A stretch of 64,000 nt of DNA from Segetibacter sp. 3557_3 (GTDB lineage: Bacteria; Bacteroidota; Bacteroidia; Chitinophagales; Chitinophagaceae), in assembly GCF_004354985.1 (NCBI RefSeq), contig NZ_SMSK01000003.1, positions 62,001 to 126,000 of the forward strand. Direction: 5' to 3'. Shown piece by piece: positions 36,947 to 45,759 of this stretch. Within the stretch, counting starts at the first letter, position 1. Every line of letters starts with the position of its first letter. The notes under the pieces were generated by a model that was not told the origin of the DNA, ran no database searches, and saw only the letters and a list, made by a program, of their open reading frames with translations. The position numbers and the translations under genes were made by a program.

Positions 36947-37681
36947 ATGAAGGTTGGCCTTTTTATCCCTTGCTACGTTGACCAGTTTTATCCGAAAGTA
37001 GCTATGGCAACGTTGCAGTTGCTGGAGAAGCAGGGTGTTGACGTTGTGTTTCCACTAAACCAAACCTGTTGCGGTCAACCAATGGCCAACTCCGGTTTTG
37101 AGCACCTTACCAAAGGTTGCGATGACTTATTTATCAAAAATTTTTCAGCATTCGATTATATTGTTTCCCCATCGGGAAGCTGTGTGCTCCATATTAAAGA
37201 TCACCTGCATCATGATAAACATGAAGCAGAGGCATTGCAAATTCGTTCGAGAATTTATGAGCTTACGGAGTTTCTTACCGACATATTAAAGGTTGAGGAT
37301 ATCAAAGCTAGCTTTCCACATAAAGTTGGTGTGCATCATAGTTGTCATGGGCAGCGGGGTTTAAAGTTGTCGCAAATGTCGGAGGTAGTAGGTGCGCCTT
37401 TTTCGAAACCGGGAAGGTTGCTTAACATGGTTAAAGGGATTGAAATCATCGACCTCGGAAGGCAGGATGAATGCTGTGGTTTTGGCGGAACCTTTTGTGT
37501 ATTTGAAGAAGCTGTAAGCGTGAAGATGGGGAAGGACCGGGTGAAAGATCACCTGCAACATGGCGCCGAATTTATCACCGGGGCAGATATGAGTTGCCTG
37601 ATGCATATGGAAGGTATCTTGAAGCGTCAGAAAAGTACGGTGCGGGTTAAGCATATTGCAGAGATATTGAATGGGGAGTAG
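36947..37681 (+). CDS. lutA: Lactate utilisation iron-sulfur protein A
   Basis: The product has 244 residues. It carries two CCG domains: 'NQTCCGQPMANSGF' near residue 41 and 'DECCGFGGTFCVFE' near 180, and the intervening 'HHSCHGQRGL'. This is the LutA/YkgE subunit of the LutABC complex that oxidises L-lactate to pyruvate in the cytoplasm. The gene is complete. In most genomes lutA and lutB are a few bases apart, but here a 590-bp repeat-filled gap separates them. Confidence 0.92.
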   Translation: MKVGLFIPCYVDQFYPKVAMATLQLLEKQGVDVVFPLNQTCCGQPMANSGFEHLTKGCDDLFIKNFSAFDYIVSPSGSCVLHIKDHLHHDKHEAEALQIRSRIYELTEFLTDILKVEDIKASFPHKVGVHHSCHGQRGLKLSQMSEVVGAPFSKPGRLLNMVKGIEIIDLGRQDECCGFGGTFCVFEEAVSVKMGKDRVKDHLQHGAEFITGADMSCLMHMEGILKRQKSTVRVKHIAEILNGE

Positions 37682-38140
37682 GGGAGTTGGGTGTTGAGGT
37701 ATTGGGTATTGAGGCATTGGGTATTGGGTATTGAGGTATTGGGTATTGAGGTAGGTGAGGAGTTGATAAGTTGATAGGTTGAATGGTTGAGGAGTTGATA
37801 GATTGAGGAGTTGATAGGTTGACTGGTTGATAAGTTGATTGGTTGATTAGTTGAGAGGTTGAATGGTTGAGGAGTTGATAGGTTGAATGGTTGAGGAGTT
37901 GATAAGTTGAGAGGTTGATTGGTTGAGAGGTTGAGAGATTGATAGGATAATAAGTTGATATGTTGAGAGGTTGATAGGTTGAGAAGTTGATAGGTTGATT
38001 GGTTGATAAGTTGAGGTGTTTATTGGTTGGGGAGTTGATAGGTTGACTGGTTGATAAGTTGAAAGGTTGACTGGTTGACTGGTTGTTATGTTGAAAAGTT
38101 GATTGATTAATGGGTTGATAAGTTGAGTGGTGAATTAGAA
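37682..38140. repeat. 8-nt minisatellite between lutA and lutB
   Basis: Starting directly after the lutA stop there are repeats of a TATTGGGTATTGAGG type (to ~37760), then a long array of an 8-nt unit GTTGANNR (for example GTTGATAG, GTTGAATG, GTTGAGGA, GTTGATTG) to about 38138. The array ends with the motif TTTTGACTTTTGACTTTTGAC. Every plus-strand frame contains TGA stops, so it is not translated in that direction. The minus-strand 189-codon frame is a by-product of the unit. Confidence 0.85.
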
Positions 38141-38273
38141 GCCAGATTTTGACTTTTGACTTTTGACTTTGCTTCTGCTTTGGATTTCTTTGCTGAATAA
38201 AGTTATAACCGTACAAGTGAGTGACACAACCGGGGCCGAAAAGCGGGCAAATGCCGGTACCAAAAAAAGAAAA

Positions 38274-39650
38274 ATGGGAAATTCAGTTCAGGACCATGCT
38301 ACGTTAGCAGATACGTTTAACAAGGATGAAGAACGGGTGGAGTGGCACGATAACACGCTTTGGTGGATCCGACAAAAGCGCGACAAAGCTGCGCATGGAA
38401 TTATCGAATGGGAAGAATTACGTGAAACTGCTTCGCAGATTAAAAATAATGTGCTCTCCAACCTATCGGAGTACCTTGGACAGTTTGAAGCCCGTGCAAA
38501 AGAGAATGGGATAATCATTCATTGGGCGGCTGATGCTAAGGAACACAATGAAATTGTGCATGGGATATTGCAGCGTTTGAGCATAAACCGGATGATCAAA
38601 AGCAAGTCGATGCTTACCGAGGAATGCCACCTGAATGAATTTCTTGAGCAACGGGGTGTTGAAGTTATTGATTCCGATTTGGGAGAACGGATTGTGCAAT
38701 TGGCAGAAGAGCCACCCAGTCATATCGTTTTGCCCTGCATACACAAGAAAAAAGAAGAGATCGGCCAGCTGTTTCATGAGAAGCTGGGAACGCCCGCGGG
38801 TAATGCAGACCCGCAATTTTTGACGGAAGCTGCAAGGCAACATATGCGGGACAAGTTCCTGACCCGGCGTGCCGCACTTACCGGGGTAAACTTTGCTGTG
38901 GCTGAAAGCGGTGAGTTTGTTGTTTGTACGAATGAAGGCAATGCAGACATTGGGGCTCACCTGGCCGACGTGCATATTGCCTCCATGGGCATAGAGAAAA
39001 TTATTCCCGAGCGTAAACACTTAGGCTACTTTCTGCGGTTGCTTACGCGCAGTGCGACGGGGCAACCCATTACGACCTACTCAAGTCATTTTTCGACACC
39101 GCGTGCCGGGCAAGAAATGCATGTTATACTGGTGGACAATGGTCGAAGCATTCACCTTGGAAAACCAGATTTTCGCAATTCGTTGAAGTGTATCCGGTGT
39201 GCCGCCTGTATGAATACCTGCCCGGTTTATCGCCGGAGCGGCGGACATAGTTACCACACTGCAGTTGCAGGCCCGATTGGTTCGATACTGGCGCCAAACC
39301 TGGACATGCGTAAGTATGCTGACCTTCCCTTTGCATCGACACTTTGCGGTTCGTGCAGCAACGTTTGCCCGGTTAAAATTGATATACATGACCAGCTTTA
39401 TAAATGGCGCCAGGTGCTGGTAAAGGAGGGACATGCACCGGCACTTAAAAAGGCCGGTATGCAGGGGATGACCCTTACGCTGAATAATCCGGGGATGTAC
39501 CGCTTTGCCGGGAAAGCCGGCCGGTGGTTTATGCGCAATGTTCCATTTGTTTTGAATAACAAGATGAACCCGTGGTTTAAACAACGTGATATGCCGGAAC
39601 CGCCTAAGCAATCGTTTACCGATTGGTACAAAAAAAACAGGAAGCCATGA
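38274..39650 (+). CDS. lutB: Lactate utilisation iron-sulfur protein B
   Basis: The ATG at 38274 gives 458 residues and fits LutB N-termini ('VQDHATLADTFNKDEERVEWHD'); the frame stays open to 38163 and a GTG at 38217 is an alternative. The protein has the LUD domain in its N-terminal two-thirds and two [4Fe-4S] ferredoxin motifs, 'CIRCAACMNTCPVYRR' and 'CGSCSNVCPV'. It is the electron-transfer and catalytic subunit of LutABC. The stop overlaps the lutC start (ATGA), showing translational coupling. Confidence 0.92.
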   Translation: MGNSVQDHATLADTFNKDEERVEWHDNTLWWIRQKRDKAAHGIIEWEELRETASQIKNNVLSNLSEYLGQFEARAKENGIIIHWAADAKEHNEIVHGILQRLSINRMIKSKSMLTEECHLNEFLEQRGVEVIDSDLGERIVQLAEEPPSHIVLPCIHKKKEEIGQLFHEKLGTPAGNADPQFLTEAARQHMRDKFLTRRAALTGVNFAVAESGEFVVCTNEGNADIGAHLADVHIASMGIEKIIPERKHLGYFLRLLTRSATGQPITTYSSHFSTPRAGQEMHVILVDNGRSIHLGKPDFRNSLKCIRCAACMNTCPVYRRSGGHSYHTAVAGPIGSILAPNLDMRKYADLPFASTLCGSCSNVCPVKIDIHDQLYKWRQVLVKEGHAPALKKAGMQGMTLTLNNPGMYRFAGKAGRWFMRNVPFVLNNKMNPWFKQRDMPEPPKQSFTDWYKKNRKP

Positions 39651-40231
39651 GTAGCAGGGATGCCATTATTTCGAGGGTAAAACAAAATCAACCTCCCCCG
39701 AGTCCGTTACCCCAGCTGACCAATTATGATCAGCATTACGAAGACCTTTTGCAGCAGTATATTAGTATTCTCCGGTTTATCGGTGGGGAAGCACATATTG
39801 TAAACAGCTACGAGCAGGTAGCAAATATTCTTCGTGGGAGCTTTCAGGAAGCCACAAGGATTATTTCAACTGTTGAACTGACAGGGCTAGCTGCTGAAAT
39901 CCGGCCGGACATAGGTGACCCACATGAGCTCGAGAATGTTGAGCTTTTTATTACTACCTCGAACCTGGCGGTTGCCGAAAACGGGTCAGTCTGGCTCAGG
40001 GATGAACAACTGCTGGCCAGGGCACTTCCTTTTATCTCCCAGCAACTAGCGGTAATTCTTCCAAAGGAATCCATTGTAGCAACCATGCATGATGCTTATG
40101 ATGTTATTGGGCAAGCCCGTTATGGATATGCGGCCTTTGTTGCGGGGCCTTCGAAAACGGCAGACATTGAGCAGTCCCTCGTTCTTGGTGCGCATGGACC
40201 TAAGTCTTTTACCGCATTCATCCTCGTTTAA
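39647..40231 (+). CDS. lutC: Lactate utilisation protein C
   Basis: The product has 194 residues from the ATG at 39647, which overlaps the lutB stop by 4 bp. It is the small LUD-domain subunit (LutC/YkgG) with 'ETSNLAVAENGSVWL'-like and 'FVAGPSKTADIEQSLVLGAHGPKSF' segments (given in parts: FVAGPSKTADIEQSL, GAHGPKSFTAF). Together with LutA and LutB it allows growth on or detoxification of L-lactate. A possible local source of lactate is cleavage of a diketo acid in the 25-29 kb sugar-acid cluster. Confidence 0.9.
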   Translation: MSSRDAIISRVKQNQPPPSPLPQLTNYDQHYEDLLQQYISILRFIGGEAHIVNSYEQVANILRGSFQEATRIISTVELTGLAAEIRPDIGDPHELENVELFITTSNLAVAENGSVWLRDEQLLARALPFISQQLAVILPKESIVATMHDAYDVIGQARYGYAAFVAGPSKTADIEQSLVLGAHGPKSFTAFILV

Positions 40232-40263
40232 CCAGCTATCGTTTATGCTGCTTGGAGCATTAG

Positions 40264-40725
40264 CTATGATTTAGGGTCAGGCAATTCTATGGGCACCAGA
40301 TCCAATGTTAGCTCATGTGATACTTTAAGTAATATCTTTATTGGTGATCTACCGCTCCAATAGGCAATTCTGATAGGCCATACCTCCGCGTTGCTATGCA
40401 GCACCTCTGCCCTAGAAGATCGAATGCCTGCGGATTGCCGGTCGACAGTCCTACGTTTCCACCACAATGCTCGTTTTGTTCCGGCTTGTATTATAAGCAC
40501 CTGCCCGTCTTTTCCCTTACGTTTCGTTAAACACCGCATCAGATGCGTGTAATCCGGATATTTATGTGATATTTGCAATGTGTAATTTTTACACATTAAA
40601 TAATTGCCACCATTATATCGATTGCTAAACTGTAATAGAGTTAAAGGAGTGAATTGTTTGCCATACGTTAAGCAGCTTTGTATGTGGTGTACGACAGGGT
40701 CGTAAAGGGTTCGACTCCCTTGCAA
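40264..40725 (-). CDS. Doubtful hypothetical open frame
   Basis: A 153-codon minus-strand frame, with an internal ATG that would give about 110 residues. The basic, Trp/Arg-rich C-terminal part ('VWPIRIAYWSGRSPIKILLKVSHELTLD' in parts) is not obviously repeat-derived, but no domain, signal or RBS is recognised and the frame begins inside a tRNA-like structure. It is listed only because the region is otherwise empty. Confidence 0.2.
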   Translation of the reverse strand: MQGSRTLYDPVVHHIQSCLTYGKQFTPLTLLQFSNRYNGGNYLMCKNYTLQISHKYPDYTHLMRCLTKRKGKDGQVLIIQAGTKRALWWKRRTVDRQSAGIRSSRAEVLHSNAEVWPIRIAYWSGRSPIKILLKVSHELTLDLVPIELPDPKS

Positions 40726-40727
40726 AG
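40676..40727 (+). other. tRNA 3'-end-like structure (T-arm plus acceptor-like stem)
   Basis: AAGGG-TTCGACT-CCCTT (40705-40721) is a perfect T-arm with a 7-nt TTCGACT loop. GCAAAG (40722-40727) directly after it can pair with CTTTGT at 40676-40681 as a short acceptor. Between them is a perfect 5-bp hairpin, ACGAC/GTCGT (40691-40703). D-arm and anticodon arm are missing, so it is not a functional canonical tRNA. A tRNA remnant, a recombination scar or a small structured RNA are all possible. Confidence 0.35.
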
Positions 40728-40743
40728 ACTAAATTTTACTATT

Positions 40744-40887
40744 ATGAAATCAATTATGAAGTACTTGTTTTATGACCAGGATGTTGTTGAAACAATTCAA
40801 GAAAATGACGTAAACCGTGATTACCTGTACAATATGCTTTACAGCGGTCGGATTACATTAGAAGAGTATGTTGCCGGTACAAAATAG
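40744..40887 (+). CDS. Small hypothetical protein (47 aa)
   Basis: A 47-residue frame starts at the ATG at 40744, 17 bp after the tRNA-like structure. It is mixed in charge with Tyr-rich segments ('KYLFYDQDVVETI', 'NRDYLYNMLYSG') and has no signal or membrane segment. No family was recognised. Its length and placement after a structured RNA make it worth noting, but it could be chance. Confidence 0.4.
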   Translation: MKSIMKYLFYDQDVVETIQENDVNRDYLYNMLYSGRITLEEYVAGTK

Positions 40888-40938
40888 ACCGGACTGTGAA
40901 ATCATATTGCTGATCGGAGAAGAAGCAGAACGATATCT

Positions 40939-43900
40939 TCAGCTAACGGGCAATATGATGTGGAAAGATGAACCGATGTTCATTTCAGAAGTGGCGTAAA
41001 TGTCTCCAAGATGATTTATTGCCACTTTTTTGCATAATGCAAGTCCGATACCCGTGCCTTCATATTCGTTTTTGTTGTGTAAACGCTGAAACATTCCAAA
41101 TATCTGGCTTGCATAAACGGGAGAGAACCCGATACCATTATCGGCAATGGTGATCTTCCAGTATTCTTTTGTGACGGACAAATCCGGATGAAGTTCTTTT
41201 TCGTGTGCCTCCAAAATCTTACAGTTTACGTTTATCTCGGGATTGGTGCCCGGTTTGGAGAACTTCAGCGCATTGTGGATGACGTTGAGGAACAACTGGT
41301 TCATCTGTAACGGCATGGCCTTAATAACCGGCAATACATCGGTGTTAATCCGGGCGTTTTTTTGCAGGATTAGAAGCTCGAGGTCATTGATTACTGTCTT
41401 AAGCACCTGGTTGAGGTCAACAGGGGTCAGCAGCTCGTGTTTGTTAAGGGTAGTAAAGTTTAGCAGTGCTTTTAAGGAGTCGCCCATACGTTCGACCGTG
41501 TCGATGATTTTGTCGAACATCTTTTTAGAGGATGATCCAAGATCGGCGTATTCTTCTTTTCGGATGAGGCTTGCAAACATCTGGATCTTTCGAAGTGGCT
41601 CCTGCAAATCGTGACTGGAGACATAGGCATATTGCTCCAGTTCGCTATTCTTTTTCTCCAGCTCCGAGGTACGTTCCTTTACCCGGGTTTGCAATTGTTC
41701 CTGGAAGAGTTTATGCTCGTGGATATCGGTGCTGGTTCCTACCCAGAGTTGAATATCGCCATTGAGGTCACGTTGGGCGATTGCCCTTGTGAGGTGCCAT
41801 TTATACTCACCGTCGTGGTGTTTGAAACGATGTTGGAATATAAAGTCGTTCCCGGTTTCAACCGCATAATACCACCTCCTGATATTCTCCTCTTTATCTT
41901 CGGGATGGATGATGTTGAGCCATCCATTGTTTTGAATTTGTTCCTCCGTTAGCCCGGTAGCTTTGTAGAAAGCCTTGTTGAAGTAATTGAAGATGCCCTG
42001 GGCATTACTGGTCCATACGAACTGCGGCATAGAGTCCGCAAGCAGGTGGAAGGTTGCCTCGCTTTCTTCAATGCGCTTACGAGAAAGCACCTGTTCAGAT
42101 ACGTCTGTTACAACGATCATAATTCCGGAAACTGTTCCGTCGTTCTCCCGTAAAGCTTCCCAGACAATGTTGCCATACATTCTCGAAAGCAGGCCGTTTT
42201 TCATGAGCTCGACCGCAGCTTCAGTTGCCGTAAACTGTACACCGGTTCGAAATACCTGGTCGAGCACTTCTTCAAATCCCAGGTTGCGAATTTCAGGCAG
42301 GGCATCAAAAATCGTTTTCCCGATAACCTGCTCAGCACTTCTTCCCCAGAATTCAAGCATTCGCTCGTTTACGATTTCAAGTAAATGCGTTTTTCCTTTT
42401 ACTATGGCGATACCGACTGGCGCCCGCATTACAAGACTGCGGAAATTGCGTTCATTTTTTTGAATTTGTTCCCTTGCCAGAACCTGCTCAGAAACATCTG
42501 TTGCCATTACCAGCACACCAGAAATGGTGTTGTCCATCTCCCGGTAAGGATGATAAACAAAATTAAAGTGTCCCGTTTCTTTAGCACCGTTTTCGCGAAT
42601 GAAAAACGCCGGTACCTCATGGCCATAGTGGGTTTTGCCTGTTGTATAAACCGCTTCCAGCAGTTCGAGGAAACCCTGATCCTTCATTTCGGGTAAGATT
42701 TCGATAAAGCGTTTTCCGAATGCTTCAACACCAACCCGCCATAGCCTTAGTACCTGCTCATTTGCTTCTTCAAGAATGAATTCCGGACCTTTTAAGATAA
42801 ATATGGGATCCGGCGCTTGCTGCAGAACTTTTTTAAAACGGTAATCGCTTGCTTCAGCCTTTCTGCGGGAAACCACTTGTTCGGTAACATCGTTTATAAT
42901 GGAAAGAACCCCGGTAACCTGTTCTGCTTCTATGATTGGTTGGTAAACGACGCTTACAAATATTTCTATTTCTACGCCGTTGCGTAACACCGTTAATGGC
43001 ACCTCGGATACGCTAACGGATTTGCCTGTGGTATAAACCTCATCTAATCGCCGGATATATTGTTCAAATTGTTTTACCAACAAAACATCCTTTAATGGTT
43101 TTCCAATGATGTCGCCGGACATGCCTGCAATTGCCAGTGAGGCTTTATTGGCCAGTTGAAGCACATGTTCGGGTCCAAGAAAAATATTGATGCCCACCGG
43201 AGCCTGCATAAAAAGGTCGAGTGCATGTTGGTGCAGTTTGTAGGTTTGTTCCTGCTCCCTGAGTTTCTTTTCCTCGGTTACCTCAAATCCGCTTGCCAGT
43301 ATGCCTTCGATAATTCCTTTTTCGTTCCGGTATGGGGTATAGCTTAGGTTAAAAAAACGTGTGGTCAGTTCTTCCGAACTATCGAAATGTGCGGTTGCAG
43401 CAATTTCGGGGCTGTGCCATGGTGTGCCGGTATCATATACCTCTTTCAGTAATTGTTCGAATGGTTGTCCCTCCAGTTCGGGTATGGCCTTGCTGAGGCT
43501 TTTTCCTACCAGTTCGCGATCATTGAGCAAATGTTGATAAACCGGGTTGGCAAAAGTAAAAACCAGGTCCTTACCTCGGAGAATGGCAAAAGGATTGTTC
43601 GCCTGTGTAAAAAAGTATTCGAAGTTCTTCCGGGAAGCATGTGCTCTCTCCGACAACATTTTACCAGCTACCTGGGAAAACGAAAGGGTTAAAAACATGG
43701 GGACGCCAAAATCGTCTGAAATGGGATTCAGGTCGATCTTCCAGCGATGTTGTTGTTCATTGCCCGGTTGTTCTTGTGGGAGATAATATTGCAACTCGAG
43801 CTGACTGGATTGCCTGGTTGCCACAGCAACTTGCAAGGCGTTGTTTATTGCGCTAATATCGAGGTGCGGACTAAAAAATTGCTGATTTAAAACTTCAAAC

Positions 43901-44085
43901 AGTTCCTTACCGGCAATTGTGTCAGCAGCTACTTCAATCAAGTTAAACATACCGGCGGTGAAAGCAACGATGGTGAAAGTTGCCTTATCAGGAAGCACCA
44001 AAACACTGTTGCCGGGCAGGGATTCAAAAGCCTTTTTATAAGCTTTACCGGCATCAAAATTTTGGCTCACCAAAGAATTGGACAT
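40939..44085 (-). CDS. Multi-PAS sensor histidine kinase
   Basis: The product has 1048 residues. An N-terminal PAS-like segment is followed by five PAS-PAC units, each ending in 'ISGVLVMATDVSEQ', 'VSGIMIVVTDVSEQ' or similar, from about 150 to 800. A coiled coil leads to the HisKA box with the phospho-acceptor His in 'SSHDLQEPLRKI' (~830) and a HATPase_c domain with 'NQLFLNVIHNALKFS', 'ADNGIGFS' and 'GTGIGLALCKK'. No transmembrane segment or receiver domain is visible, so it is a cytoplasmic sensor that needs a separate regulator, none of which is adjacent. PAS number suggests sensing of redox, light or ligands; the signal is unknown. Confidence 0.92.
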   Translation of the reverse strand: MSNSLVSQNFDAGKAYKKAFESLPGNSVLVLPDKATFTIVAFTAGMFNLIEVAADTIAGKELFEVLNQQFFSPHLDISAINNALQVAVATRQSSQLELQYYLPQEQPGNEQQHRWKIDLNPISDDFGVPMFLTLSFSQVAGKMLSERAHASRKNFEYFFTQANNPFAILRGKDLVFTFANPVYQHLLNDRELVGKSLSKAIPELEGQPFEQLLKEVYDTGTPWHSPEIAATAHFDSSEELTTRFFNLSYTPYRNEKGIIEGILASGFEVTEEKKLREQEQTYKLHQHALDLFMQAPVGINIFLGPEHVLQLANKASLAIAGMSGDIIGKPLKDVLLVKQFEQYIRRLDEVYTTGKSVSVSEVPLTVLRNGVEIEIFVSVVYQPIIEAEQVTGVLSIINDVTEQVVSRRKAEASDYRFKKVLQQAPDPIFILKGPEFILEEANEQVLRLWRVGVEAFGKRFIEILPEMKDQGFLELLEAVYTTGKTHYGHEVPAFFIRENGAKETGHFNFVYHPYREMDNTISGVLVMATDVSEQVLAREQIQKNERNFRSLVMRAPVGIAIVKGKTHLLEIVNERMLEFWGRSAEQVIGKTIFDALPEIRNLGFEEVLDQVFRTGVQFTATEAAVELMKNGLLSRMYGNIVWEALRENDGTVSGIMIVVTDVSEQVLSRKRIEESEATFHLLADSMPQFVWTSNAQGIFNYFNKAFYKATGLTEEQIQNNGWLNIIHPEDKEENIRRWYYAVETGNDFIFQHRFKHHDGEYKWHLTRAIAQRDLNGDIQLWVGTSTDIHEHKLFQEQLQTRVKERTSELEKKNSELEQYAYVSSHDLQEPLRKIQMFASLIRKEEYADLGSSSKKMFDKIIDTVERMGDSLKALLNFTTLNKHELLTPVDLNQVLKTVINDLELLILQKNARINTDVLPVIKAMPLQMNQLFLNVIHNALKFSKPGTNPEINVNCKILEAHEKELHPDLSVTKEYWKITIADNGIGFSPVYASQIFGMFQRLHNKNEYEGTGIGLALCKKVAINHLGDIYATSEMNIGSSFHIILPVS

Positions 44086-44421
44086 ACGGGCTGAAGGTAG
44101 GAATTAAAATAAGCAAAAGCATGCGGAGCGGTAACCACCTGAGCCATGAGCGGCTAATTTAATGGGCTTTTAATTAAGGGGTCAAAAATTACGAAAAAGA
44201 AACGTTTTCTGCTCATCCTGCTCCTGCCAGCCACAGGATTGACAACCTGCACATGACCTTTCACATGAATATGCTATTGAGTAAGGCCGCGTAAACAAGC
44301 AATTTTGCGTGCCGGGTACAAGTTGAGCCTGGGTGATTGCCGTTGTTGCCACCCGTATAATGCTTTTAAATCAGCAAATAACAACTTGTTGCGCTTAACA
44401 AATCAAATAAAAAATAATTCA
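44086..44421. other. Divergent intergenic region
   Basis: About 336 bp separate the divergent kinase and small secreted-protein genes. The promoters of both should lie here. No consensus pair, repeat or RNA was recognised. Confidence 0.45.
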
Positions 44422-44952
44422 ATGAAAATTTCAAAACTCCTGCTTGTTTTCTCGATAGTGGTCCTGAATGTCTGGATTGTAAAAGCCCAGGTTACCAGGG
44501 TCGCCAATAAACCCGTTCCTAAAACCTGGACAGGTCATTGGCAGAAAGGCAATTTTTCTCTTTCCTCGTTCCAGGATTACAATGGAAAGTACATCGGGCC
44601 TGCAAATGAAACATCGGTATCTTATGTGATTAACGAAAATGGATCAGCTAAGGAATACTTCATTTCCAATTCCGTCTCTTACAATTGCCGGATGCAGATA
44701 CTGGGTTTTCGTGAAGGGAAGTTGGTCGTAAATGCAAAAGACAATTCGTTTGAGTTTCAGCCATCATCAGGCTATTACAATATGCTTAGCTGCATGAGTA
44801 AAACGGCAACACGCAAGACATATGGCGAGAAAGACCTGTACCCTGCTTATGTAGTTCGGGGTTCTTTCCAGGAGGTGTCGGGGAGTTTAGTGCTGGTAAC
44901 AAAAAATGCGAACAGCGAAAATGGCCTAACGCTACGCAAGATTGAGCAATAA
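44422..44952 (+). CDS. Small exported lipocalin-like protein
   Basis: The ATG at 44422 gives 176 residues with a signal peptide ('KLLLVFSIVVLNVWIVKAQ'); the frame upstream to 44305 is cysteine-rich and unlikely to be translated. The mature part is beta-rich: 'WTGHWQKGNFSLSSFQDYNGKYIGP...', '..SAKEYFISNSVSYNC', ending in '..LTLRKIEQ'. It shares layout and several motifs with the lipoprotein at 51063-51605 ('W.YGKFSM...YLG', 'YTHYFTSRS'), so the two look like distant paralogues. No enzyme motif is present; function unknown. Confidence 0.75.
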   Translation: MKISKLLLVFSIVVLNVWIVKAQVTRVANKPVPKTWTGHWQKGNFSLSSFQDYNGKYIGPANETSVSYVINENGSAKEYFISNSVSYNCRMQILGFREGKLVVNAKDNSFEFQPSSGYYNMLSCMSKTATRKTYGEKDLYPAYVVRGSFQEVSGSLVLVTKNANSENGLTLRKIEQ

Positions 44953-45111
44953 TGCTGTTGTGGGTTCGGAAAAAGAGGAGGGTTTATTTGTCTCTACACG
45001 ATGCGTGTATTTGCAGGTTAGTTATGCAGCATCAGTTTCGGGTGATAGCACCGGGCCATTTGTAATGGCTTATCTGTTGGCAAACAAAGCAATTAAACCT
45101 AAGCATTTGTG

Positions 45112-45471
45112 TTACTCTTCTGCAGGTGGAGGCTTCAACTTTAATGTTGAAGAGCGTGTTGAAGGTGCCACTTGACGATAAGCCGAAGTAAGCGCGTCTT
45201 CGAAGACAATTTCTGACACGTGGCGGAGATCTACCATGGTCCATCCGTGGTTGCCCCATTTGTTCGGCACCTTAAATATGATCTGCTTATCAATCAGACA
45301 AAAGATGTCCTGGTCTTTTAGGGATAACTTTAGCGAAGCCTGCATTTTGTTTTCGTCTACTGTGGCAAATATTTTTTTGCTAACCCTAAATGATGTTTTT
45401 TCAAAATGTGGTTGCTCCGTTGTTCCGGGAAACGATAACGCAAGTGCTCTTATTTTGTCAATTTTCATCAT
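45112..45471 (-). CDS. MmcQ/YjbR-family protein
   Basis: The product has 119 residues from an ATG doublet at 45471. It shows the MmcQ/YjbR fold: 'RALALSFPGTTEQPHFEKTSFRVSKKIFATV' (in parts: ALSFPGTTEQPHFEKTSF, RVSKKIFATVDE), 'DQDIFCLID' and 'WTMVDLRHVSEIVFEDALTSAYR'. These small proteins have a CyaY-like DNA-binding-type fold of poorly known role. The C-terminal ~15 residues are low-complexity. It stands alone, convergent to the lipocalin-like gene. Confidence 0.88.
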   Translation of the reverse strand: MMKIDKIRALALSFPGTTEQPHFEKTSFRVSKKIFATVDENKMQASLKLSLKDQDIFCLIDKQIIFKVPNKWGNHGWTMVDLRHVSEIVFEDALTSAYRQVAPSTRSSTLKLKPPPAEE

Positions 45472-45759
45472 AGCCTGCAGGGTAAGTAAGCATATTTCGA
45501 AGATAACTTAATAGGAGTTCACGAGGTGCTATAAGCCAGCGTAAGCTTTTCTATCTTATCCCCATACAGCGTTCAATCTTGTTTAGTTAAGCCATTTATT
45601 TAGACCAAGCCGCAGGTTCTTAAATGTAAATCGTTGCGCCGACGGTCCGCTATTATCCGTTAACTGGAGCTGGTGATGATGAGAACTTTTGGCGATAGCG
45701 GTACCCCAAGAATATATTAGTGTATTACCTTGACAATGTTTATTGCAAGTTGGGGTTGG

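Larger units (their letters stand above)
40232..40743. other. Intergenic region with tRNA-like hairpins
   Basis: This 512-bp region after lutC carries a tRNA-like T-arm at 40705-40721 just before a 47-codon gene. A 153-codon minus-strand frame (40264-40725) has no recognisable family and starts inside the T-arm; it may be chance. Confidence 0.45.

Noticed and set aside
37647..38216. Minus-strand 189-codon frame rich in Ser, Thr, Gln, Pro and Asn across the lutA-lutB gap
   Set aside because: It is generated by the 8-nt repeat unit, which happens to lack stops on that strand; no start context or domain.
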